A stretch of DNA of 64,000 bases from Amorphophallus konjac. Its lineage: Eukaryota; Streptophyta; Magnoliopsida; Alismatales; Araceae. Location: positions 326,127,829-326,191,828 of the forward strand of contig CM040125.1 of assembly GCA_022559845.1 (NCBI GenBank), read 5' to 3'. The notes beneath the pieces were generated by a model. That model ran no database searches, was not told the DNA's origin, and saw only the letters and a list, made by a program, of their open reading frames with translations. Below are positions 55,830 through 64,000 of this stretch, piece after piece. Each line of letters opens with the position of its first letter. Position 1 is the first letter of the stretch. The position numbers and the translations under genes are program-made.

Positions 55830-56700
55830 TTGTGATTGATTTCTTCATCGTCTTCTTGCACGCAATCGATCTTTTCTATGATGTGCCCAACTAATTTGTA
55901 CCCCATAATAGTATGGACAAAATATTGGTTGAAGACATTTGACCCAAATATAACTTCATACAATTCATCTTCTAGATCAACACGCATATATTCAAATACA
56001 CAAGTGAGAATTGCTATGTACGGAAGCTATCTAGAGAGTCTTGTTCTACACTTGTGAATCAAATGAAGTATCAAATGTGAAAATTTTATGGGTGTTTCTT
56101 CCATAATACAATAGAAAAGAAATCTATGCACATCACTAACTTCATCTATGTCATCTCCCTTAGGGTAACTAATGGTGGCAAGGATGTAGTGAATAAGATG
56201 TTGCAAGAGAGAGAAAATGTCTACAATTAATTTTTGACTTGGAGTGTTTGGAATATCCTTAGCTAGTGCCATCATATCTCGAAGAACTTTCATGGGAATG
56301 GCAAGAGTGTTTGTTGCACCTTTCTTTGGAATATTTAAGGCATGTGAAAGCATCTCTTAAGTTAAGGGTATCAAAATATCCTTAACAACAGTATATTCCT
56401 CTTGTTCATTGATATGTCTATTGCTACATAACTCTCTAACTAGTGATGGATAGTAGAACTTGGGTGCACTTACCAGTAATGACCATTCCTAAGAATCAAA
56501 TAGGGAATATAGTTTTGGAAACATAGGGTCTAGATCTGTAAAGTCTATTGAGTATGGAACGAGAACTTGGCACTCTATCTGAGGAAGAAGTGATAAGGTC
56601 AATGAGTGGCTTTATGGTGGAACACCACCGAAATGTCGTTTCTTACAACTTGATCTCGGCCAAAATGATGGCATCTTTGTTCGTACCGTTATGATGACCA
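55830..56700 (-). pseudogene. Sirevirus 3 ORF3, decayed
   Basis: Read on the minus strand from about 56700. 'HINEQEEYTVVKDILIPL' (about 56400), 'EMLSHALNIPKKGATNTLAIP' and 'LQHLIHYILATISYPKGDD', with 'HRFLFYCIMEETPIKF', line up with Sirevirus 1 ORF3 segments 'FMTVVNGKPFQIS', 'SLLAAAFDLPDHG' and 'LQRILHHMVTTILLPIAGG'. The frame is broken by stops, for example upstream of MLSHALN at about 56355. The distance from the end of Sirevirus 3 pol (about 0.7 kb without the intervening LTR) matches the layout of Sirevirus 1. Confidence 0.65.
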
Positions 56701-57395
56701 TGGATGGAGAAGGAAGAAGATTGAAGAAGAGGGTTGTGGTGGAGAAGATGGTGATGGAGAGAGGAAGTTGGCGAAGTTGGATGCTATGGTTGTCGATGTG
56801 AGTGGTGGTATGGAAGGGAAGAAGAGGAGAGTTTAAATAGAGGTGTCATAGGTGTAGGGTTAACGTTTGTATTTAGAAATCTTGAAAATGGGAGGTTTCT
56901 AATAGAGAAGGGGATGATTTAGGGTTGGAGGGGGAAAATGAAGGATTTGGAAGGGTGTGGGTGACATTTTGGAAGGAAAATTTGATGAGGAAAGGGTGGT
57001 CGAAGCAAGAACGAAACGATAATCTCTTTTAGAAACTTGCAAAATGATGGAAATAGTCAACCATCCCAATGGTCATAGTTGACCGCATGCACAAATTCAG
57101 GCAATCATATCCTTCTAGAAAATGCAGTTGACCCTGATGGGACGTAGTTGACCGCTCTTCCAGAAACCATGTTTTTAGCATGATTTCTAGGAAAAACGGA
57201 CTAAACTCAAATTCAATGACATTTTCACTTGACATTCCTCTTCCAAATGTAATTGTTGTTCACTAAACACCTCAAATGCATGCAAGACTTCTAACCTTGA
57301 ATAAAAGCATGCAAATGAGTACACGAATAGGTGGAAAATGCAGACCTACAATGCAACTAACATACTTATGCATCATGCATTTTGTACGTACCTAG
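56701..57395 (-). other. Spacer between Sirevirus 3 pol end and ORF3
   Basis: GA-rich minihomology at 56690-56830 (plus strand GGAAGAAGATTGAAGAAG) and short frames only. Corresponds by position to the 1-kb spacer 20520-21522 of Sirevirus 1. Its start CTAGG is the apparent target duplication of the solo LTR to the right. Confidence 0.5.
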
Positions 57396-59599
57396 TGAAG
57401 TCCCACGATCAATGACACCCAAGAGGAGGGTGAATTGGGTGTTTACAAATTTTACGAAAACTTTTGGCCTTTTGAAATATGTGATAGAATGCTAGTTAAG
57501 AGATTCAAAACTATTTGTACATAAATTAGATTTATCAAACTTTATATGATGAGATATAGATTATGCAAGATATACGTAGATAAACCCGGAACAACAATTA
57601 ACACTGACACTCACTTAGAATGGAGGTATAGGAAATGGACCAAACCACACAATTCAAAACACAATGCACAGCGATTTTTAAGGTGGTTCGGATGCAACGA
57701 CGGTAATCCTACGTCCACCCCTCACCAAATCTGGTGAGACTTCACTCGGGGATAAATCCCCAAACGGAGACGACGCTCCAACCACACACGCAGGACGACG
57801 TCTGCACACACACACGGGGACGCGCCCCAACACACACACACACACAAACGGAGACGAGGTCTCCAACACGATCCAACAACCGGATCAACAACACACACAC
57901 TTGATGCCACAAGTGCAGCAATCCATACACATGATACAAAACGGATCTAAATAGACCCACACACACACAAACGCAGATCTAGGAAGATCCACGCACACAC
58001 ACGAATCGAATAAAACACACACACACAAGCACGACCATGGATCCAACAACGATCCACACACACACAAGTTCTTGCAGTTTATGATGAACACAATTACAAC
58101 ACTCAAAACATAAAGATGATGAGGCTTAGTTTAGAAAGCTCATGATTTGGGTTCCCTTTGAATGCATGCTGCGGATCTTGAACGTATCCTCAATCTTCAC
58201 TTGACCGGAGCTTCAATCCGTGCTTGCTTGGCTTTTCTCCTTTCTTGCTTGCTTGGCTTCTCTTCTTTCTCCCTTAGGCACTCTTCTTGGAATCCTTGCT
58301 TGCTTGCTTGCCTCTTCTCTTCCTTGGAGGTGGTTGGCTTCAGATATGCCTTCAATGAGTTGAGAATGGATGAAGAACACTTGCTGCACAGAGTACTGTT
58401 CATGGCTACAGTACCCTTCTTCTTCTTCCATGGACAGCACCCTCTTGATCTCTCTTTGAAGCTCTTGGATCCTTAGAGTTTATGACTCCAAATTATATGT
58501 TTTATAGCCCTTGAATGGTCCATAGACAAGCCCCAGACCAGATCCACAAATCATGGTGTAATTGGGGTCATTGGGATTAAACAATTGGGGAAGGGAATCT
58601 CTCCACGAGCTTGAAACACGAAGTCAACAAAAGGGGGCTCGGGACTGTCGGTCGACCGGAAGGCATGGGGCGGTCGATCGGAACCTGCTGCAGCCAGAAC
58701 ATTTTGGCTCTGGCAAAACCGGTCGACCGGCCCTATAGTGGTGGTCGACCGAAACCTACAAAAGTTCCCTCTTTTCGGTTCTAGCAGTTCTGGTCGACCG
58801 GCCAAGGTGTGTTGGTCGACCGGAAAGACTTATACCTGCAAAAATGAAGTATTAGCTCAAAGAAACATATCCATAAGTCAAGATATTCATGTCATTATCA
58901 ATTCCATGCATTTTTGTGTTTGGTTTATGCATTAGACCATTTGAGCATTTCTAAATTTGTTCCGGAGGCTCCGCCCCTGGAAACCCCCGCAAGGGGCGCT
59001 GCCCCCTTGACCCCGGCGACCTGACGGGGCAGGTCGATCCCCTCGACCTGACCGCGCAGGTCGATCCGCGGGCAAGGGCGCACGATGGCCAGAAGGGTTT
59101 CATATTTAATGTGCATGAATGAGGTGTATTAAGGAGAGGTATATGAGATACACATGGTGAGATCGATGATAAGACAAGGTAAGAGTCTCACCAATGATTC
59201 TTGACAGTAAATGACATATACTACATGTTTTGGATTGTAGAACAGCAAGGTGCTTATCCACACGTTAGGTTCACCAGGTGACTACCATGAGATTATAAGT
59301 TTGATCCTGTAAGCAAGATAGTTAAGGTTAATACCATGCTTGTTCACATTAAAGAGATTATGAAACCTCTTGTCTCTTGTAAAACCAACATATGCAAACT
59401 AAGGATCAAGACCATGTAACCGTTGCCATTTGCCATCTTAACCATACATAGATAAAAAGTTCATGAATGTACATAGTCAACAAGAACATGTGCAATCAAC
59501 CATAAGGTTAGTTATCATCACGTAATCACACATTAAGTTTAGTTATCATCAAAACCATAACTTAACAATCACAGCAATCATCAAAACCATAACTCAACA
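57396..59599 (-). repeat. Probable solo Sirevirus-type LTR, 2,204 bp
   Basis: Minus strand begins TGTTGAGTTATGG (59599) and ends CGTGGGACTTCA (57396). Flanks on the plus strand are CCTAG and CCTAA, a 4-of-5 match. It sits at the last codons of Sirevirus 3 pol. It has the pair GTGGACGTAGG...GAACCACCTTAAAAA (about 57678-57718), CACCCTCCTCTTGG near its end, (CACA)n-rich U5, GGTCGACCGG palindromes at 58640-58830 and GCAGGTCGATCC repeats at 59030-59075. No internal region of its own. Confidence 0.65.
58640..59080. repeat. GGTCGACCGG palindrome cluster in the solo LTR
   Basis: GGTCGACCGG or one-mismatch forms at about 58649, 58670, 58721, 58741, 58791, 58813, then CAGGTCGATCC at 59030 and 59058 with TCGACCTGACC between. 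GGTCGACC is a perfect palindrome with a GTCGAC centre. Confidence 0.85.
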
Positions 59600-62204
59600 C
59601 CTAACTCCCTTCGGAATGTAGTAGATTTATCATCACTCAACGGTTTTATAAACATGTCAGTCACTTGATTTGTTTCAATGAATTCAAGTACAAAATCTTC
59701 TTTGATTACATGATCTCTCTAGAAATGATGTCCCACTTCAACATACTTTGTGTGAGAGTGTTGAATAGGATTCTTAGATAAATTTATTGTATTTTTATTA
59801 TCACATAAAATAGGCATGCAGTTCAGATCAACAAGCTAATCAATCATTCGATGTTTCATCCATAACACTTGTGCACCACAACCTCCAGTCGCTACATATC
59901 GAGCCTCGACCGTTCATAATGCAACATAATTTTATTTCTTAGATACCCAAGAGATCAAACATCCTCTAAGATATTGACAAGCACCACATGTATCCTTTCT
60001 ATCTACTTTACAAGTAGCATAATCGACATCAAAATATGCAATTAATTTAAAACCACATCTATGTGGGTACCATAAGCCAAAATCAATTGTACAAGTAAAA
60101 TATCTAAAAATTCTTTTTACAGCTAATAAGTGTGATTCATTTGAATTAACTTGAAATCTAACATGTAAGGATACACTAAATTTTGTATTCAATCTACTTG
60201 TAGTTAAGTACAATAAAAAATCAATCATTCCTCTAAATATTTTAGAGTCGATACTTTTACCCTTTTCATTAGTGACCAATTAAGTTGAAGCTCCCATTAG
60301 TGTAGAGATGAACTTTGCTTTGTCTAATCAAAATCTCTTCAAAAGTTCTTTAGTATACTTTGTTTGACTTATAAAGAAGAAATTGAGATTTCTCATGAGA
60401 ATTATTTCAAACTCCTGTTGTATCATCTTGAAAAAGTCCTTACGTCTTAAGACATTTGTTGCACCAAAGATTATATCATCAACATAAATTTGAACAACCA
60501 ATATATCATTTTTTATGCACTTTTGTGAACAAGGTTGTATCAACATTTCTACGCTTAAAATCTTTTTCTATTAAGAATGAGTTAAGCCTTTCATACTAAT
60601 CTCTAGGAGCTTGTTTAAGTCCATATAGAGTTTTATGAAACTTAAATACATGATTTCGGGATTGATGATCTTCAAATTGTGGGGTTGTTCTACATAGACT
60701 TATTCTGTAATATAGTCATTTAAGAAACACTTTTTCACATCCATTTGAAATAATTTGAAGCCCATGGAATAAGCATAGGCAAGTAACATTCGAATTGCTT
60801 CAATTCGTACAACTGGTGCAAAGGATTTTCAAAAGCAATTCCAAATTCTTGTAATATCGTTTTGCAACCAATCTTACTTTATCCATTACAATTATTCCTA
60901 TATCACTTAATTTATTTCTAAAATCTATTTTATGCCAATTACGGGGTAGTCTTTGGGTCTTGGTATTAAGGACCACACTTGGTTTCATTCAAATTATGTA
61001 GCTCTTCCTACGTAGCTAAAATCTATGAATCATCTTTAAGAATATATTCTACCTTTTTAGGCTCAACTTGAGAAATGAATGCTAGGTAATCATTTTCTAT
61101 CACTAGGATATAAGATGACCATGTTTTCATCCGATCCGATAGATTTTCCATTATATTTTCTATAAGATGATCTTTCATGAATTTCCATTCTTTAGGTAGA
61201 TTTTGATGTCTCTTAATTCTTCTTAGAGTGTTTCTATGGCAGATTCATCTTGTTCTTCATCTTGTTCTCTTTGACATGGATCATTTATATCTTGTGATTT
61301 ATCTTCCTCCATTGGTGACTCTATAATTTCATCATTTGGTTGATTTTCCTACATGTCTACTTTCATCTTTGGCTCAAATTCATCAAAAATCACATGTGCA
61401 TTTTCTTTTACAAACATTTTTTTATTAAAGACCCGGTAAGCTCTAAGTAACCTATGAATATACCTTCATCACTTCTAGCATCAAATTTTTCTATTTTTTC
61501 TATTATTTAGAATATAACATTTACACCTAAATAATCTTAAATAAGAAATTACTGATTTTTTGCTTTGTATAGCTCACAGGGTGTCTTATGAAGTAGGTGC
61601 CTTATCATTGCTCTATTTATAATATGACATGTGGTGTTGATAGCTTCAGCCAAAAAATATCTTAATAAATCATTTTCATACAATATTGTTCTAGCCATGT
61701 CAATTAATATTTAATTGTTTCTTCCTACAACACCATTTTGTTGTAGGGTTTTTGAAGCTGAAACATTATGTGCATACCTATGTTGGTTGCAAAATAAATT
61801 AAACTCTAAATTCTCAAATTCAACGATCACTCTTAATTGAGGCAATTAGATATCCTTTGTTATTTTTAATTCTTTTACAAAAACTCGTGAATTCTTCCAA
61901 AGCATCATTTTTGTTAACTAAGAATAGTACACATATATATCTAGAATAATCATCAACAATTATAAAACCATAATTTTTACCACCAATACTAGAAGTGTTG
62001 GTCCAAACAGATCAAGATATACAAGCTCAAGGGTTCTAGAAGTGGTAGCCATATTCTTTGATCTAAATGAATTATTTGTTTGTTTACCTCTAACACATAT
62101 ATCACACACTTTATCACAATCGTATGAAGATTTAGGCAAGGCAATGGCTAGATCATGTCTAGAGAGTTTGGAGATGACTCTAAAGCTAGCATGTTCAAGC
62201 CAAC
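59600..62204 (-). pseudogene. Sirevirus 3 pol, heavily decayed
   Basis: Read on the minus strand from 62204: integrase zinc finger region with 'CDICVRGKQT' (about 62085), 'LDLFGP' (about 62010), 'EAINTTCHIINRAM' and 'HKTPCELYKAK' (about 61640-61570), reverse transcriptase with 'RNKLSDIG' (about 60910) and YVDDIIFG (about 60480), RNase H with 'FDVDYATCKVDRK' (about 60020) and the end 'KSTTFRRELG' (about 59605). Broken into many frames by stops and indels. The protease and the first part of the zinc finger are cut off where Sirevirus 4 begins; its C-terminus is cut by the solo LTR. Confidence 0.85.
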
Positions 62205-63441
62205 TGTTGAGTTTCTCCTAATTTTATTTTGATGATTACAAAACTAATTTATTTTGTTGTCTAACTTGATTGTTAACCATGTTTAGAAGTTGTTGATTAT
62301 AGGCCCTAAGTTGCTACTTTGAAGAAATTCAAGAATCACTATTAACTGTCTTCGGTGTCTATAATCGATGTCCAACCATGTCAGCTACCAAACTGCGAGA
62401 TTTGTGTTCTGTTTCTAAAACTGAATTTCCCTATTTGGTTTGGTCTCTTTTGTGGAAGGTGGCTAAGGAATATCTTGTTGGAGTTTGTTTTCTTTTTATA
62501 GGATTTATCCAAGCCAACAAATCAAAAAGCCTTTGTGATTGAATGAGGCAGTTGCTGCTTGTCCTAAAAAGTAGGAGCTAGTTCGCACGAGAAAGACTAG
62601 CTACAATATAGAAATCCTCCTACGTCCGTTTAAATAGAATAGGTTGTTGTTACTTAAAAAAAGGATTGAAAGATTGCAAAGTATAAAAAAAAGTTCAAAA
62701 GGTAAAAGAAACATACATGCTTCTCTTCCAAAAAGAGGGCTATAGCAAAAAAGGGTGAAGGGGGCTATCTTCTTCCTTGCATGTGGCTGTATCAAAAGGA
62801 AATAAACTCAATATTTTCTTCTCCAAAAAGTGGTTGCAGCAAGAAGAGCTTTAACTTGCGATTTCTCTCAAGAGCAGCGAGTTTCCTCAATGCTTCTTCA
62901 TGGAAATCAAAAGAGAGTAGCATCCAAATCATTCTTCTTCATATTTGTTTACTAGAACCTTATTTCTTGATACGTCTCTTGTGATTTTCTATAAAGTTTC
63001 TAGTTAGGTACTTGAATCTTCTTCTTGTTTGGAAGGATGTTTTCTTTTCTCATATTGTGGTTCAAGGCGAACTAGCGCCATTATGTCTAGTGGTCTTGTG
63101 GCGAGCTAGCACCCTTGTGTCTAGCGGGTTGAGACGTGAACTTACACCTTGATGTCAAGTGGATTGTAGTGGTAAGCTAGCACCCTTATGTCTAATGATT
63201 TTTAGTGAAAATCTTACGGTATTCTTGAGTAGTGGACGTAGGTCAGTACGGTGCTGTCTGAACCACTATAAAATTACTATGTCATCTTTGTGTGATTGGC
63301 TCATTGTCTCTCATCTCCCTTCTTCTAGATTTTTTATGGAATGGATTTTTGATATGCTAGATTTAATTTTGAGACGCGATTTGATTTAATAATCCAATTC
63401 ACCCTTCCCCTCTTGGATTATTCGGTTTAGGTTTTCTTTCA
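62205..63441 (+). repeat. Sirevirus 4 5' LTR, 1,237 bp
   Basis: Starts TGTTGAGTTTCTCC inside Sirevirus 3 and ends TTTCTTTCA three bases before the primer site. It contains GTGGACGTAGG...GAACCACTATAAAA at about 63233-63272 and the usual end CAATTCACCCTTCCCCTCTTGG. Four imperfect 'GCGAACTAGCRCC' motifs repeat at 63067-63185 ('GAGCTAGCACCCTTGTGTCTAG'-like units, period about 43). The left flank CCAAC (62200-62204) is the presumed target duplication; the right copy is outside the window. Confidence 0.85.
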
Positions 63442-63443
63442 AT

Positions 63444-63455
63444 TGGTATCAGAGC
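63444..63455 (+). promoter_or_regulatory. Primer binding site of Sirevirus 4
   Basis: TGGTATCAGAGC, identical to the site of Sirevirus 1 and at the same distance from the LTR end. Confidence 0.92.
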
Positions 63456-63496
63456 GGGTTCTCTTAATTAAGGCTTAACCACCTAAGAGAGATCCA

Positions 63497-64000
63497 TGGC
63501 TAATCTCGATGCTTCATTTCTCTTTATCGAGGGTTAATCTTCCATCCGACCTCCATAGTTCAATGGATCCAATTATAATTATTAGAAAAATCACATGAGA
63601 ATCTTCATGCAAGTAATAGATTATGAAATGTGGAGGGTGGTTGAGAGAGGACCACATATTCCTAAAGTGAAAGAAGAGGAGTGGAAAGATGAAGATTTTC
63701 GAAAGCTCTCTTTGAACGCTAAAACTATAAATGTTTTACATTGTGCACTTGACGCAAATGAGTTTAATCAATTTTTTATGTGTAACTTTGCTAAGAAAAT
63801 TTGGAATAAATTGTAGGTTATATATGAAGGAACCTCTCAAGTGAAGGAAATAAAAATAAATCTCCTTGTGCATAAGTATGAACTCTTCAAAATGAATCCT
63901 AAAGAATCAATCAGTGAGATGTTCACTAGGTTCGGCGATATCGTGAATGGCCTAAAATCGCTTGATAAGATCTACTCAAATGAAGACTTAGTGAGAAAGA
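63497..64000 (+). pseudogene. Sirevirus 4 gag, N-terminal part, decayed
   Basis: Starts at ATG 63497 (MANLDAS), equivalent to MANRG of Sirevirus 1. An early TAA at 63536, a change of frame before 63595 and a TAG at about 63814 interrupt it. 'MRIFMQVIDYEMWRVVERG', 'LSLNAKTINVLHCALDANEF' and, after the TAG, 'VIYEGTSQVKE' and 'ESISEMFTRF' match Sirevirus 1 Gag segments at the same spacing. It runs off the window end. Confidence 0.88.

Noticed and set aside
58162..58476. 104-codon plus-strand frame rich in Leu/Cys/Ser
   Set aside because: Inside the solo LTR 57396-59599, antisense to its promoter side; no domain.

Overview
The window is a gene-poor, retrotransposon-packed stretch of a flowering-plant nuclear genome. 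Almost everything recognisable belongs to two plant LTR-retrotransposon groups: Ty1/copia of the Sirevirus (SIRE/Maximus) type, with gag, pol in the order PR-IN-RT-RNaseH, and an extra ORF3; and Ty3/gypsy of the Tat type, with gag, protease, a G-patch module and long minisatellite-rich non-coding tails. I saw no rRNA, no tRNA gene and no intact host gene. The species cannot be read from the sequence; a large-genome angiosperm fits best.

Layout. 1-7867: a chain of minisatellites (31 to about 90 bp units) that looks like the hypervariable 3' untranslated tail of a plus-strand Tat-like element, ending at a purine tract and a probable LTR start at 7868. 7868-12910: GC-rich LTR-like sequence with further arrays, a TATA box, and imperfect blocks of a few hundred bp. 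12915-31381: a broken Tat element on the minus strand (5' LTR, gag, protease, G-patch, no reverse transcriptase) whose protease is split by a complete, nearly pristine Sirevirus at 13816-24865 (1,728-bp LTRs with six differences, TSD GGTCT, open gag, pol and ORF3). 31382-41339: a decayed, 5'-truncated second Sirevirus, then the end of a third Sirevirus LTR. 41340-42600: old non-repetitive DNA with a possible scrap of an NLR resistance gene. 42640-48563: a second minus-strand Tat-like element (LTR, 3' tail with a 35-bp array, an unidentified ORF). 48600-53150: GC-rich Tat-like blocks and two more minisatellites around a TATA box. 53157-62204: a decayed minus-strand Sirevirus interrupted by two probable solo LTRs. 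62205-64000: the start of another plus-strand Sirevirus that landed in it.

How it fits together. The window reads as a nested stack: LTR remnant, then Sirevirus 2, then an old Tat LTR, then Tat-A, then Sirevirus 1, with a second stack at the right end. Only Sirevirus 1 looks able to make its proteins. The older copies carry stops, most of them TAG or TAA where glutamine is expected, as C-to-T decay of methylated DNA would give.

The most interesting pattern is that most of the minisatellite families, and several LTRs from different families, are built from short inverted repeats, roughly one hairpin per repeat unit, although their sequences are otherwise unrelated. Palindrome clusters are, to my recollection, known for Sirevirus LTRs, and hypervariable tandem-repeat 3' tails for Tat elements. 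The shared hairpin-per-unit design across both is the part I do not know to be described.
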